Shown: positions 34,876-45,117, counted from the stretch's first letter. The stretch: 64,000 nt of DNA from Halobellus clavatus (GCF_900107195.1 NZ_FNPB01000002.1:310001-374000); one strand, 5' to 3'. Notes: generated by a model not told the origin, from the sequence alone. Numbers and translations are program-made.

Positions 34876-35997
34876 ATGGACGTTCGTGAGGGCGGCGTCG
34901 AGATCGCGGTCCCCGACGCCCGCGACGGGGCCTCTGAGGGGGCCGGCGACGACGTGTTCTACAACCCGACGCAGGAACTCAACCGCGACGTGACGGTGGC
35001 GACGCTGCGGGCGTACCGCGAGCGCGAACCGCGCGTCGCCACCTACCTCGACGCGATGGCCGCCAGCGGGATCCGCGGGGTTCGCGCGGCGAAGGCGGGC
35101 TACGACGTCACCTGCGCCGACGTCGACGCCGACGCGGTCGGCCTCGCCCGCGAGAACCTCGCGCGCAACGATCTCGACGGACGGGCGGTCGAGCGCGACG
35201 TCAACGCGCTCCTCCACGACGGTGAAACCGTGTTCGACGTCGTCGACCTGGATCCGTTCGGGACGCCGATCCCCTTCGCCGACGCCGCGTTCGCGAACGC
35301 GCGAAACCTGGTCTGTGTCACCGCCACCGACACCGCGCCGCTCTGCGGTGCCCACCAGCGCTCGGGAATCCGGAAGTACGCGACGCTCCCGCAGAACACC
35401 GACTACCACCCGGAGATGGGCCTCCGCGTCCTCCTCTCGGCACTGATTCGCACCGCCGCCCGCTACGACAAGGCCGCAGTTCCGATCCTCTCGCACGTCT
35501 CCCGGCATTACGTCCGCACGTATCTCGAACTCGACGCCCGCGCCACGCGGGCCGACGACCTGATCGACGACCTGGGCTACGTCCACCACTGCGAGGACTG
35601 CCTCCGGCGCTCCCACGAGTTCGGACTCGTGGCGCATCCGCCCGAGACCTGCGACGCCTGCGGCGGCGACCGACTCCTCACGGCCGGCCCGCTCTACCTC
35701 GGCCCGATCCGCGACCGCGAGTTCGTCCGCTCGGTCCGCGAGCAGGTGACCGACGGACTGGGCGAGGCCGCCCGCGCGGACCGACTGCTCGACACGCTCG
35801 TCGCGGAACTCGACACGCCGACCCACTACGATCAGCACCGGCTCTGCAAGCAGTGGAGTCGCTCTGCGCCCGCGATGGACGACTTCCTCGAAACGCTCCG
35901 GGACGCCGGCTTCGCGGCGAGCCACGCGCACTACGCGGGGACCGCGTTCAAGACCGACGCGACGGTCCCCGAGATACGCGACGCGACCGGCGAGTGA
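34876..35997 (+). CDS. trm1: tRNA (guanine26-N2)-dimethyltransferase Trm1
   Basis: 373 residues. N-terminal segment [25 protein letters not shown] motif [18 protein letters not shown] (about 58-75), catalytic [11 protein letters not shown] and the zinc-type C-terminal pair CEDC and CDAC (about 236 and 255). It dimethylates G26 of many tRNAs using S-adenosylmethionine. Full length for archaeal Trm1. The ATG at 34876 ([13 protein letters not shown]) is a typical start. Confidence 0.95.
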   Translation: MDVREGGVEIAVPDARDGASEGAGDDVFYNPTQELNRDVTVATLRAYREREPRVATYLDAMAASGIRGVRAAKAGYDVTCADVDADAVGLARENLARNDLDGRAVERDVNALLHDGETVFDVVDLDPFGTPIPFADAAFANARNLVCVTATDTAPLCGAHQRSGIRKYATLPQNTDYHPEMGLRVLLSALIRTAARYDKAAVPILSHVSRHYVRTYLELDARATRADDLIDDLGYVHHCEDCLRRSHEFGLVAHPPETCDACGGDRLLTAGPLYLGPIRDREFVRSVREQVTDGLGEAARADRLLDTLVAELDTPTHYDQHRLCKQWSRSAPAMDDFLETLRDAGFAASHAHYAGTAFKTDATVPEIRDATGE

Positions 35998-36063
35998 GGA
36001 ACCGGGACATCCCGCCGGGGTGACCTCCCGTACACTCTTGGTTCGATCGGTCGAAGATATCCC

Positions 36064-37377
36064 GTGTCCGCACGGAACGCTTCCATTCAGGTCCCGCGAT
36101 CGGTCCTCGCGATCGTCCGCGAGCGCGAGGTGACGTTTCTCGCCGCAGGGATCTCCTATTACGTTCTCGTCTCGCTCGTCCCGCTTCTCACGCTCGCCGT
36201 CGTCGCCGGCACGATCATCGGCGGTGCTGACCTCGCCGCGCAGGTCCAGTCGCTCGCCCAGCGCTACCTCTTGCCGACCGGCTCGGAACTCGTCGGGGAC
36301 GCCCTGACCGACGCGACGGGACGGGGCACTCTCTCGGTCCTCAGTCTGCTCGTGACGACGTGGGGCGCACTGAAACTGTTCCGCGGTGTCGACGTCGCGT
36401 TCGCCCGGATCTACGGCTACCCGACGAGTCCGATCCTCCGACAACTCGCCGACGGCCTCCTCACGCTCGCGACGCTCGGCGCGGCCACGGTCGGCGTCGT
36501 GGTCGTCGCGGCGCTCATCGCGCTGCTCCAGGTCCCGTTCGTCGGGGTCATCGGCCCGCTGGTCCTGCTCGTGTTCCTCGTCACCGCGTTCATTCCCCTC
36601 TACTCGGTGATCCCCGACATCCAGGTCTCCCCCCGACAGGCGCTCCCGGGGGCGCTGTTCGCGGCAGTCGGCTGGACGGCGCTGAGTGCCGTGTTCGGCC
36701 TGTACGCGCAGACGTCGAGCGGGGTCGCGGGTGCGCTCGGCGGGGTCTTGCTCTTGGTCACGTGGTTCTACCTCTCCGGGATCTTGGTCCTCACCGGCGC
36801 GGCGGTCAACGCCGTTTTCTCCGGGCGAGGTTCGGACCCCGCGGATTCCACGCCGCCGTCGCGCGCCGACGACGGAGACCGGCAGGTACAACACCCGCGG
36901 GGCCGACGTGACGAGCGGACGATGAGTGCGGACGACGCGACGACGCCAGACGGCGCCGAACCCGACGGGACCGGCGACGCCGCCACCGACGTGGAACCGG
37001 ACGGCGCGCCCGACATCGCGCAACTCGAACAGGAACTCGAGGCGCTCCGGGCCGACCTCGATGCCTTCGAGGACGATGTCGAATCCCGGACGGTCGATCG
37101 ACCGGACGTCGAATCGGAGATGCGCAGGTACGTTCGCGGACAGCTCCGTCGCGGGAAGGCCCGCGGGTGGGGCCCCTATCTGATCCTGCTCTACGGCACG
37201 GCGGCCACGATCGCGGCGTTCTACTTCCTCTCCTCTGACCTGCTCGCGGTCGTCGCGATGCTGATCATCTATCTCTCGACCCTGGGGCTCTACGCGCTGT
37301 TCGTGGTCTTCGGCGTGGGGTTGAATGCGCTGGGGATCCCCGGCCGTGTCGTCGACTGGCTCCGGGACCGCCGCTGA
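36064..37377 (+). CDS. YihY/BrkB-family membrane protein with a C-terminal coiled-coil/2-TM extension
   Basis: 437 residues, GTG start. Residues 1-260 are a BrkB/YihY domain: FLAAGISYYVLVSLVPLLTL and several more hydrophobic segments, with LLLVTWFYLSGILVLTGAAVN at its end. Next comes a soluble Asp/Pro-rich linker, a short coiled coil (ELEALRADLDAFEDDVES), and two further TM segments (WGPYLILLYGTAATIAAFYF and VAMLIIYLSTLGLYALFVVF). The latter part begins at an internal Met (36921, MSADDATTPDG) and looks like a second protein. A fusion of two genes is likely, or a gene with an internal start. Function of the family is unknown. Confidence 0.85.
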   Translation: MSARNASIQVPRSVLAIVREREVTFLAAGISYYVLVSLVPLLTLAVVAGTIIGGADLAAQVQSLAQRYLLPTGSELVGDALTDATGRGTLSVLSLLVTTWGALKLFRGVDVAFARIYGYPTSPILRQLADGLLTLATLGAATVGVVVVAALIALLQVPFVGVIGPLVLLVFLVTAFIPLYSVIPDIQVSPRQALPGALFAAVGWTALSAVFGLYAQTSSGVAGALGGVLLLVTWFYLSGILVLTGAAVNAVFSGRGSDPADSTPPSRADDGDRQVQHPRGRRDERTMSADDATTPDGAEPDGTGDAATDVEPDGAPDIAQLEQELEALRADLDAFEDDVESRTVDRPDVESEMRRYVRGQLRRGKARGWGPYLILLYGTAATIAAFYFLSSDLLAVVAMLIIYLSTLGLYALFVVFGVGLNALGIPGRVVDWLRDRR

Positions 37378-37480
37378 CCGCAGGCCGAGACCGAGTCCGT
37401 CGCGACGCCATTTCGGGAGTCCTCGAAGCGCCGTCGCAGTCCCGCAGGTATTTGTCGCTCGGGCGGCGAGCACACGATCG

Positions 37481-38371
37481 ATGACCTCCCCCGTAACGCC
37501 GCTCGCGACCCGCGGCGTCGGCGAAGTCGCGTTCGCCGAGTCGCTCCCAGACGTCGTCGCGGGCCTCTTTTGGTGGCTCACGCACCTCGGCAACCCCTAT
37601 CTCCTCTTAGCGCTCGTCGCGCTCGCGTACCTGTTCGGAGACCGAGTCGGCCTGCCGCGCCGCAGCGCGGCGTTCGCGCTCGGGCTCGGCCTCTGTGCGA
37701 TCGGGCTCACGATCGGGCTGAAGCACGCCTTCGCGCTGCCGCGGCCACCGGTCTCCTACCGCGGCGGATACGGCTTCCCGAGCGGCCACGCGCTCGGATC
37801 GACGGCGTTCTGGGGCGGAGTCGGCGTCCTCGCCACCCGCGGCCGATGGCGCCGACGGCTCACGGTCGCGGGCGTCGTCGTCGCTGTCGTCGCACTCTCT
37901 CGCGTGCTCATCGGCGTCCACTACCTGGTGGACGTCGTCGCCGGGGTCGGGATCGGGGTGGCCTTCCTCGCTGCCGTCTTCGCCGCCGGGCCGGGGTTCT
38001 CGATCGGGGATCAGATCGGCGCGCTCGCGACCCCCGAACACCAGCACGTCACGGCGCTGTTCGTGCTGGCGCTCGGCCTGGGACTGCTCGGGTTGTTCGT
38101 CGCACCTAGCGAGAGCGAACTCCTGCTCGGCGTCGGCACCGCGCTCGGAGCGGTGCTCTCGTGGCACCGGTTCGGCTCACGGGCGACCGCGGCCACGATC
38201 GACATCTCACCGCGCCCGCTCGCACTCAGCGGCGGCGGACTCGTCGTTGCGCTCGCGGTGATGAGCGGCGTCACGGAACTGACAGAGAACGCCCGGATCG
38301 TCGTCGCGGCGAGTGCGATCGGGGCGACAGTCCTCCTCGCGCTGCCGGTGCTCGTCGGCGACGAGGCGTGA
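37481..38371 (+). CDS. PAP2-family membrane phosphatase
   Basis: 296 residues, about six to eight TM helices. Three PAP2 motifs: KHAFALPRP (KxxxxxxRP, about 81-89), PSGHA with the catalytic His (about 99-103) and SRVLIGVHYLVDVVAG (about 140-155). All key Lys, Arg, His and Asp residues are present. Substrates of this family include lipid phosphates and polyprenyl diphosphates. The cis-prenyltransferase genes lie 13 kb away, so a role in polyprenyl recycling is possible but not shown. The extra C-terminal helices are unusual for the family minimum. Confidence 0.9.
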   Translation: MTSPVTPLATRGVGEVAFAESLPDVVAGLFWWLTHLGNPYLLLALVALAYLFGDRVGLPRRSAAFALGLGLCAIGLTIGLKHAFALPRPPVSYRGGYGFPSGHALGSTAFWGGVGVLATRGRWRRRLTVAGVVVAVVALSRVLIGVHYLVDVVAGVGIGVAFLAAVFAAGPGFSIGDQIGALATPEHQHVTALFVLALGLGLLGLFVAPSESELLLGVGTALGAVLSWHRFGSRATAATIDISPRPLALSGGGLVVALAVMSGVTELTENARIVVAASAIGATVLLALPVLVGDEA

Positions 38372-38451
38372 TTGGCGGCGCTGGACATCACGGAGCGGAG
38401 GCTCCCAGTACCGCCGAAGAAAAAACGGATCGCGTCGGCCAGTGACGCCGT

Positions 38452-39825
38452 TCAGTAGGTCTCGAGGTACCGGTCGAGTTCCCACTGCGAGACGTCGATG
38501 CGGAACTCGTCGTACTCCTGGCCCTTGGCCTCGATGAACTTGTCGTAGACGTGGCCGCCGAGCGCTTCCTCGATGACTTCGTCCTCTTCGAGCGCGTCGA
38601 CTGCCTCGCCGAGGTTCGCCGGAAGCGTCTCGATGCCGTACTCCTCGCGCTTCTCCTCGTCGAACTCGTAGATGTTCTCCCGGACCGGGTCGGGACAGTC
38701 CAGATCCTGCTCGATCCCTTCCAGCCCGGCGGTGATGAGCGCCGCGAAGGCGAGGTAGGGATTACAGGACGGATCGGGGAAGCGAGCCTCGATACGGCTT
38801 GCGGCCGGGATGCGCGCGGCCGGCTTCCGGATGAGCGCCGAGCGGTTGCGGTCGGACCACGCGATGTAGACCGGGGCCTCGTATCCGGGGACGAGGCGCT
38901 TGTAGGAGTTCACCGTCGGGTCCGCGACAGCCGTGATCGCCGGCGCGTGTTCGAGGATGCCAGCGAGGAACGAGTGGGCCGTCTCCGAGAGATCGAACTC
39001 GTCGTCCTCGTCGTGGAACGCGTTGTTGCCGTCCTCGTCGAACAGCGAGATGTGGGTGTGCATCCCCGAGCCGTTGATCTTCGGGATCGGCTTGGGCATG
39101 AACGTCGCGTGGAGGTCGTGCTGGGCCGCGATGGCGCGGACGACCGTCCGGAACGTCGCGACGTTGTCGGCCGTCGAGAGCGCGTCGTCGTACTCGAAGT
39201 TGATCTCGTGCTGGCCTTCGGCGACTTCGTGGTGGCTGGCCTCGATCTCGAAGTCCATCTGTTCGAGACCGTAGATGATGTCGCGGCGCACGTCCGACGC
39301 GAGGTCCTTCGGTGCGAGATCGAAGTAGCCGCCGGCGTCGCTGGTCTTCGTCGTCGCACGGCCGTCCTCGTCCTCCTCGAAGAGGAAGAACTCGGGTTCG
39401 GGGGCGACGTTGACGGTGTAGCCCATCTCCTCGGCGCGATCGAGCGCGTTCTTCAGGACGCGGCGCGGATCACCCTCGAAGGGCTCGCCCGTGGACGTGT
39501 TGATGACGTCACAGATGAGCCGCGCCGAGCGGCCGTCGCGCCACGGCAGGACCGCGAACGTCTCGGGATCGGGCTTGAGCCGCATGTCGGACTCCTGGAT
39601 GCGGACGAAGCCCTCGATGCTCGATCCGTCGAAGTAGATGCCGTCGGTGAAGGCCTTCTCGGCCTGCGTGGCCGGGACGGCAACGTTCTTTACGGTGCCG
39701 AGGATGTCGGTGAACTGCAGGCGGAGAAAGTCGACGTCTTTCTCCTCGATCTCGTCGATGACGCGCTGTGCTTCGGCCGAAAGTCCCCCGTCTGTCACAG
39801 GGGTGGGTGTGTTTTCGTCCGTCAT
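38452..39825 (-). CDS. glnA: glutamine synthetase type I
   Basis: 457 residues. Assimilates ammonium into glutamine. Family motifs: DGSSIEGF (beta-grasp domain), [26 protein letters not shown] (the NGSGMH metal loop), and NRSALIRKP (the substrate Arg loop). Divergent from the lrp gene with a 126-bp shared promoter. A TATA element TCTTTATAC (minus strand, near 39861) lies about 36 nt before the ATG. Regulation by the divergent Lrp is likely and is typical of haloarchaea. Confidence 0.97.
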   Translation of the reverse strand: MTDENTPTPVTDGGLSAEAQRVIDEIEEKDVDFLRLQFTDILGTVKNVAVPATQAEKAFTDGIYFDGSSIEGFVRIQESDMRLKPDPETFAVLPWRDGRSARLICDVINTSTGEPFEGDPRRVLKNALDRAEEMGYTVNVAPEPEFFLFEEDEDGRATTKTSDAGGYFDLAPKDLASDVRRDIIYGLEQMDFEIEASHHEVAEGQHEINFEYDDALSTADNVATFRTVVRAIAAQHDLHATFMPKPIPKINGSGMHTHISLFDEDGNNAFHDEDDEFDLSETAHSFLAGILEHAPAITAVADPTVNSYKRLVPGYEAPVYIAWSDRNRSALIRKPAARIPAASRIEARFPDPSCNPYLAFAALITAGLEGIEQDLDCPDPVRENIYEFDEEKREEYGIETLPANLGEAVDALEEDEVIEEALGGHVYDKFIEAKGQEYDEFRIDVSQWELDRYLETY

Positions 39826-39951
39826 ATCCTGGACAATCGAATCCGAACACTCCCAGTATAAAGACCTTATCGCTTAGTGCAAATGCCCCTCCGATCAGTC
39901 CTAATTGGATATTCGTAAAATTCTAATGCCCCCAGAGGCATTTTGGGTGTA
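39826..39951. promoter_or_regulatory. glnA/lrp divergent promoter with an inverted repeat
   Basis: 126 bp. AATGCC (39925-39930) and GGCATT (39937-39942) form a perfect 6-bp inverted repeat with a 6-nt spacer, lying 10-27 nt before the lrp ATG at 39952. Another copy of the half-site, AATGCC, occurs at 39882-39887 on the glnA side. Lrp proteins bind such dyads, so autoregulation and cross-regulation of glnA are plausible. The glnA TATA is near 39861. Confidence 0.55.
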
Positions 39952-40410
39952 ATGACGTACGAAAACCTCGATGCAAAACTCATCAACGCACTGCTCGGCG
40001 ACGGGCGCGCGAGTCTCCGGAGTCTCGCGGAGGATCTCGACGTCTCGGTGACAACGGTCTCGAACCACCTCCGTGATCTCGAAGACGAGGGCGTGATCGA
40101 GGGATACACCCCTCGGATCAACTACGACGCGCTCGGCTACGACGTCACGGCGATCATCCAACTGAAGGTCGAAGGGAGCGCGCTCCCGGACATCACCGAC
40201 CGGCTCGAAGAACAGAAACAGATGACCACGGTCTATGAGGTCACCGGCGACTACGACGTCATCGCGGTCGGGAAGTTCGAGGACACCGACGGGATGAACG
40301 ACCAGATCAAGGAGTTGCTCACCGACACCGACATCCGCGAGTCGAACACCAGCGTCGTGCTCAACCCGGTGGTCGAGAACGCCCAGTTCGACCTCGACGT
40401 CGAGGAGTAA
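39952..40410 (+). CDS. lrp: Lrp/AsnC-family transcriptional regulator
   Basis: 152 residues. N-terminal winged helix-turn-helix ([20 protein letters not shown], then [21 protein letters not shown]), C-terminal RAM ligand-binding domain ([28 protein letters not shown]). It typically senses an amino acid such as glutamine. It diverges from glnA. The ATG at 39952 (MTYENLD) is preferred to an earlier in-frame GTG at 39943, which would lie within the operator region. Confidence 0.95.
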   Translation: MTYENLDAKLINALLGDGRASLRSLAEDLDVSVTTVSNHLRDLEDEGVIEGYTPRINYDALGYDVTAIIQLKVEGSALPDITDRLEEQKQMTTVYEVTGDYDVIAVGKFEDTDGMNDQIKELLTDTDIRESNTSVVLNPVVENAQFDLDVEE

Positions 40411-40417
40411 CGGGACC

Positions 40418-41332
40418 CTACTCCTCGTCGAGGACGTCGTCTTCGGCGTGTGCTCGCACCCACAGTTGGCCGATTCGCGAGAGGCGGGTCTGATAGGACT
40501 TGCCGTGTTCCTCCTGCTCGATGTAGCCCTTCCCGCCGGGACCCAGTCGGTCGACGTTGTAGATCACCTTCGATCTGAACGAATCGGTGTACTCTTCGTT
40601 CATATCCCGCGCGAGGGTCTCGGCGAGTTCCGACACCGAGTCGAACTCGCCGTACTCACCGAGTTCGAAGAGGATCACCTCCTCGAAGGGCTTGACGTTC
40701 CGGAACGAGGCGACGGGGAGTTCGACGATGTGGCTGCCCCCGATGCGCTTTGCGCCGATGGTCGTCCCGCGCTCGTCGAACTCCGAGAGGATGTCCACGG
40801 CCGACTCATAGCGCGCCTCGATGCGCTCGTCGTCGACGTCCTCACCTGCGAGTACTTCTCCGAGCAACTCTTTGGCCTCTCGGACCTCTTCGGCGAGTTC
40901 GGTCTCGAGGTACTTCTCCGGGGCCGTGTAGTAGGTGTGGATCCGCTCGCGGTCCTCCTGGCGCTCGACCATGATCGAGTGGGCCGCGGTCGCGAACGCG
41001 AACGAGACGGGGCGGGGCATCGCCGAGACGTTCACCCACACCTCGGTGTCGGTGCCGGCATCGAGTTCCTCGTTGATGAGGTCGTACGCCTGCTCGAAGG
41101 CGGCGTCGTAGTCGTAGACGTCCGCGAGAACGAGGCGTTCGGTGTCGGCGCCGAGGAGGTTCTGGAAGTCCTTCTCCAGTTTCTCCGAGAGGTTCCGAGA
41201 GTACTCCACGTTCGACTCGCTGCCGACCGCGCCCTCGAGGAGGATCACCCGGTCGACGTCCTGCTGGTCCCGGATGAGCGGCGCGATCAGGCGGTCGTAG
41301 TCGAACCCGACCGGGACGATGTGTGTCTGCAT
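40418..41332 (-). CDS. HFX_2341-type regulator (CARF-like domain with winged helix)
   Basis: 304 residues. N-terminal THIVPVGFDYDRLIAPLIRD is the opening of a Rossmann-like domain of the CARF (DUF6293-like) type, with VWVNVSAMPRPVSFAFATAA as the ligand-side segment. A C-terminal winged helix (EEVILFELGEYGEFDSVSELAETLARD) would bind DNA. CARF proteins often sense cyclic oligonucleotides, but in haloarchaea this regulator is frequently found outside CRISPR loci, and no cas gene is in this window. The ligand is unknown. The gene converges on lrp, 7 bp away. The ATG at 41332 is chosen because MQTHIVPVG is the natural start. Confidence 0.83.
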   Translation of the reverse strand: MQTHIVPVGFDYDRLIAPLIRDQQDVDRVILLEGAVGSESNVEYSRNLSEKLEKDFQNLLGADTERLVLADVYDYDAAFEQAYDLINEELDAGTDTEVWVNVSAMPRPVSFAFATAAHSIMVERQEDRERIHTYYTAPEKYLETELAEEVREAKELLGEVLAGEDVDDERIEARYESAVDILSEFDERGTTIGAKRIGGSHIVELPVASFRNVKPFEEVILFELGEYGEFDSVSELAETLARDMNEEYTDSFRSKVIYNVDRLGPGGKGYIEQEEHGKSYQTRLSRIGQLWVRAHAEDDVLDEE

Positions 41333-41358
41333 ACGGGTACGGTTCGCCGGGACCGTAT

Positions 41359-43443
41359 TCAATCCCGTCGACCGCCGGCCGCGCTGGCTGCCATCGGTGC
41401 GTCGTCCGCTTCATCTGTGACGAGTGAGACGTCGGTGAACTCGAACCGCGCCCCGCCCATCTCGCTCGTCGTAATCTCGACGTCCCACCCGTGCGCGTCG
41501 GCGATGGTCTTCACGATCGTCAGTCCGATCCCGGCTCCGTCCTCGCCGGTCGAGTACCCCGACTCGAACACGGTCTCGCGACGGTCCTCGGGGATGCCGG
41601 GACCGTCGTCGGCGACGAAGAACCCGTCCTCGAGGCCGCCGACGCGGACCGAGACCGCCTCGCCCCCGTGTTCGACCGCGTTGCGGACGAGGTTCTCGAT
41701 GAGTTGCCGGAGGCGGGACTCGTCGGCGCGTACGACCACGTCCGCGTCGGTCTCGAGTTCGGCCGACGCCGTCGCGACCGTCTGCCAGCAGGCGTTCGCC
41801 AGCGCCGACGGGTCGACCGCCGTCGTGTCGCTGACAGTCGTTCCCGCCCGCGCCAGCGCCAGCGAGTCGTCGATGAGCTCCGCCATCCGGTCGTGTGCCC
41901 GCTCGACTGCCGCGAGGTGCTCGCTGTCGACCTCCTCGGCGACCAGCGCCAGTCGCCCCTGCGCCACGTTGAGCGGGTTCCGGAGGTCGTGGGAGACGAA
42001 ACTGGCGAACTGTTCGAGCCGCTCGTTCTGCCGGCGCAGTTCCGCGGACCGCTCTTTCTGGGCCGTGACGTCGCGCTGATTGAACACCACGCCGTCGATC
42101 GCGGGGTTGTCGAGCCGGTTCCGCCCCCGACTCTCGAGCCAGACCCACTCGCCGTCGGCGCTGCGAAAGCGGTACTCCACGCGAACCGTCTCTCCCGGCG
42201 TCTCCAGGACGGCCTCGAAGGCGGCCCGGACGCGTTCGCGGTCCTCGGGGTGGATGAATTCCATCGAATTCGCACCGCATAGCTCGCTCTCCGAGTAGCC
42301 GAGTGTCCGCTCGGTCTGCGGATTGGCGTACTCGATCCGGCCTTCCTCGTCGATGAGCGTGAGCAGATCAGACGACTGCTCGACGAACGCCTTGTACTGT
42401 TCGAGCTCCCGTTCGTACTCCTCGCGGTCGGTGACGTCGCGGAGGATGACCACGATGCCCGCGGGCGCCTCGGCCGGTTCGAGCGTGGAGACGGTCATCT
42501 CGTAATGACGCGCCGGCCCCTCTCCCTGGAGTGTCACCGTCGTCCGACCGACGGTCTGTTCGACGAGGAGGTCGTGCGTCCCGATCGGAGCGGGCAGCGC
42601 GGTTTCGGCCGTTTCGCCGACCTGCACGGACGTCTCGAACAGCGATTGAGCGGCCTGGTTGGCGTCGATGATCCGCCCGTCGGGATTCACGACGACGACG
42701 CCCTCGTCGATGTGCCGAACTGCGTGCTCGCGCGCGACCGGGACGAACCCGAACAGGTCGCCACGGTAGAGCGCCACGATGTACACGACAGAAGCCATCG
42801 CCGTCCCGACGACTGCGTAGTCGACGCCGGTGACCGAAGCGACGGCCGCGTTCGAGACGATGTCGAACGTCACGACGAGCCCGACGGCACAGAGGAAGAC
42901 CGCTACCTGCCACTGACGGGCGTACTTCGTCTCGATGAGTCGAAAGCCGAGAATGACGGTCCCGGCTCCGACCAGGACGTAGCCCACCACCTGCGCCAGA
43001 TAGTGGAACGGGGTCGTCCCGAGCAACGCGACGGTCGTCAGTGGATCGCGCACGACGTGGATTGTCTCGAAGGTGAACCGGGTCGCGATCGGCGGCACGC
43101 CCGTCACGAGCAGTAAATAAGCCGTGCCTGCGCCGACGAGAACGCGTCCGAGCGTCGATTCGAGTACTGACTGATGCCCGGCGTACGTCACGGTGAAGTA
43201 AAACCAGGTGACAGCCATCAGGCCACGCGCGATCTCGACGCCGAACGAGGCGTAGTACGCCACCGTCACGCCGCCGAGTATCTCGACGAACTGCACGCCG
43301 GCCCACAGCCCCACAGCGACCAGGAAGACCGCGAACTCGTTCGCCGCGCGCTTCTCTCGGTGTCGAACGGTCCACCAGAGCGACGACAGCGTCGCCACGA
43401 GCGCGCCGCCGATCAGCACCAGGTGGAGCGTCAGCGCCTCCAT
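41359..43443 (-). CDS. 7TM-sensor histidine kinase with two PAS domains
   Basis: 694 residues. About seven hydrophobic segments in the first 230 residues, the histidine-kinase 7TM-type N-terminus (ALTLHLVLIGGALVATL...). PAS domain 1 about 255-350 (VRHIDEGVVVVNPDGRIIDAN), PAS domain 2 about 355-475 (SDLLTLIDEEGRIEYANPQTE), HisKA with FASFVSHDLRNPLNVAQGRL (phospho-His about 498), then the HATPase with NLVRNAVEHGG, DDGPGIPEDRR and GAGIGLTIVK. A complete kinase. No response regulator gene is adjacent. The signal is unknown. Confidence 0.93.
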   Translation of the reverse strand: MEALTLHLVLIGGALVATLSSLWWTVRHREKRAANEFAVFLVAVGLWAGVQFVEILGGVTVAYYASFGVEIARGLMAVTWFYFTVTYAGHQSVLESTLGRVLVGAGTAYLLLVTGVPPIATRFTFETIHVVRDPLTTVALLGTTPFHYLAQVVGYVLVGAGTVILGFRLIETKYARQWQVAVFLCAVGLVVTFDIVSNAAVASVTGVDYAVVGTAMASVVYIVALYRGDLFGFVPVAREHAVRHIDEGVVVVNPDGRIIDANQAAQSLFETSVQVGETAETALPAPIGTHDLLVEQTVGRTTVTLQGEGPARHYEMTVSTLEPAEAPAGIVVILRDVTDREEYERELEQYKAFVEQSSDLLTLIDEEGRIEYANPQTERTLGYSESELCGANSMEFIHPEDRERVRAAFEAVLETPGETVRVEYRFRSADGEWVWLESRGRNRLDNPAIDGVVFNQRDVTAQKERSAELRRQNERLEQFASFVSHDLRNPLNVAQGRLALVAEEVDSEHLAAVERAHDRMAELIDDSLALARAGTTVSDTTAVDPSALANACWQTVATASAELETDADVVVRADESRLRQLIENLVRNAVEHGGEAVSVRVGGLEDGFFVADDGPGIPEDRRETVFESGYSTGEDGAGIGLTIVKTIADAHGWDVEITTSEMGGARFEFTDVSLVTDEADDAPMAASAAGGRRD

Positions 43444-43583
43444 CGTCACACGGCTCCCGCCACCGGCCGTGACCGTTGCGCGGTGGTCGACATCGTTGGT
43501 ACCGACACTTGCGACAATTCAGTAATAAAGGCGGCTAAATGTTTCCGAGACTAGATTTCGACGGCGACACGCCCCCGAATCGG

Positions 43584-44219
43584 TCACTCGCGCCCGGTTC
43601 TCGACGGACGGTGCTCGTCCTCGGTCGCGTCTTCGACACCGGCGAGTACCTCGTCGGCCGTCGCTACCGCAGCGAATTCCCCGTGCAGGTGGGTCAGCGC
43701 AGTCCGATGAACCTCCACCGCAGCGTAGTGCGTTCCGTCGGGCGCGTCGCGCTCGAACGTTGCGGTAGCGTCGGCGACGACGACCGGGTCGAACCCCAGA
43801 TTCTCCGCCAGCCGAGTCGTCGTCGAGACGCAGTGATCGGTCGTGAGTCCGACGACGACGACGGAGCCACAGCCCCGCTCGCGGAGCCACTCCTCCAGTT
43901 CGGTACCCACGAACGCCGCGTTCACCCGCTTCGTCATCACGGTCTCGTCCTCAGTCGGTTCGGTTTCGGGCTTCCACGCGAACCCCGGCGTATCCCGGCG
44001 GAGCGGCGAGTCCGGTTCGGTGGAATCGTGGCGAATGTGGACGCGGGGCCAGTCGGTCGACCGCCAGGTGTCCAGCAGCCGCGCGGCGTTGGTCTCGGCG
44101 TCGCGATTGTTGCGGTCGCCCCACCTCGGGTCGTCGAAACCGGTCTGGAGATCGATCAACACGAGCGCGGGGCGTTCACCGAGTTCGACCCCGCCGTCGG
44201 TGTCACCGTCGCCCGACAT
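43584..44219 (-). CDS. isochorismatase-family cysteine hydrolase
   Basis: 211 residues. Catalytic triad pattern: Asp in [11 protein letters not shown] (about 22), Lys in [16 protein letters not shown] (about 95), and Cys in [21 protein letters not shown] (about 130). Likely an amidase or nicotinamidase-type hydrolase; the substrate cannot be told. The gene starts 4 nt after the stop of the YqcI/YcgG gene, so they are co-transcribed. Confidence 0.9.
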   Translation of the reverse strand: MSGDGDTDGGVELGERPALVLIDLQTGFDDPRWGDRNNRDAETNAARLLDTWRSTDWPRVHIRHDSTEPDSPLRRDTPGFAWKPETEPTEDETVMTKRVNAAFVGTELEEWLRERGCGSVVVVGLTTDHCVSTTTRLAENLGFDPVVVADATATFERDAPDGTHYAAVEVHRTALTHLHGEFAAVATADEVLAGVEDATEDEHRPSRTGRE

Positions 44220-44223
44220 CGAG

Positions 44224-45036
44224 TTAGTCGTCCCCCGTCGATGGCGCCGTCCGCGGCGGGGAAGCCTTCGGATGTTCGCGGGTCACCTCGATCGGGCACT
44301 CGTCGGGTGACTGCTCGGGGTCCTCCCGGAAGAGGTACTGGACCCACTCGCGGTCCCCTTCGACCCCCCAGTCGCCCAGGTCGGCGTGGGGACAGACGCC
44401 GTCGTACTCCTCGAGGCGACCCTGGATCTGCTCGCGAGCGCGCCGCCCGGCCTCGGTGTCGTGAGTGATACCGTCGAAGAGCACCCGCGGCTGGAACGTG
44501 ATCTCCAGACCGACCGGGCAATACCGACTCCGGCGGTCGTCGTAAAACGGCGCTCGACACGTCGGGAACATCGGTTCGCCGCCGAAAGAGAACTCCCAGT
44601 GGGGGTCGTCCGGGTCTGTTGGGATCTCTTCGGGCCAGGGCTCGGGGTCGTGCACGTGGAGGAACTGGAGAAGGTGCCAGAGCGCCTCGTGATAGTCGGC
44701 CTCGGTCCACGTCTCCTCGGGCGGCTTGAAGAACGTCACTAGGGAAGTCTGTCCGGGAGCGTCCGGGTGCCTATCGAGATACTCGAGCAGCGTCTCGCGG
44801 AACCTCAAAAGCGCATCCGGATCGGTGGTCGACGGAACGGCGGTGTAGAGCGGGTTGCCCTCTTGGACCGACTGTGTCCCGAAGTGACAGGGAAATGCTG
44901 TGTCGTTGCGCTCCCCGAGGAGGGCGTCCGTGAACGTCTCGAAGTGCCGTGTCACCCAATGCGGCACCTCGCCGGCCTCGACGCGGGACGCCATCGTCTC
45001 CTGATCGACGAGCGATTGGACGCCCGGCTCGTTCAT
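44224..45036 (-). CDS. YqcI/YcgG family protein
   Basis: 270 residues. Segments [65 protein letters not shown] and [20 protein letters not shown] fit the YqcI/YcgG family. In this family Cys, His and Glu are conserved without known biochemistry. It is the first gene of a two-gene operon with an isochorismatase-like hydrolase. Function unknown. Acidic C-terminal tail is a halophilic feature. Confidence 0.85.
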   Translation of the reverse strand: MNEPGVQSLVDQETMASRVEAGEVPHWVTRHFETFTDALLGERNDTAFPCHFGTQSVQEGNPLYTAVPSTTDPDALLRFRETLLEYLDRHPDAPGQTSLVTFFKPPEETWTEADYHEALWHLLQFLHVHDPEPWPEEIPTDPDDPHWEFSFGGEPMFPTCRAPFYDDRRSRYCPVGLEITFQPRVLFDGITHDTEAGRRAREQIQGRLEEYDGVCPHADLGDWGVEGDREWVQYLFREDPEQSPDECPIEVTREHPKASPPRTAPSTGDD

Positions 45037-45117
45037 ACGCGAACGTGGATCTGACCGTTCAAGAGCGCTTCGCCCGCTCTCGGTCCCCCCGACACTCCGA
45101 CGGAGGTGAATCCGAAT

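Noticed and set aside
34636-37593. Minus-strand open frame of nearly 1000 codons opposite trm1 and the BrkB gene.
   Set aside because: Antisense shadow. trm1 and the BrkB-family protein on the plus strand have complete motifs.
38551-39861. Long plus-strand open frame opposite glnA.
   Set aside because: Same reason: antisense shadow of a highly conserved, well-recognised glnA gene.
40448-42079. Plus-strand open frame of over 500 codons opposite the CARF-like regulator and the histidine kinase.
   Set aside because: It spans two confident minus-strand genes and shows no protein-like pattern.
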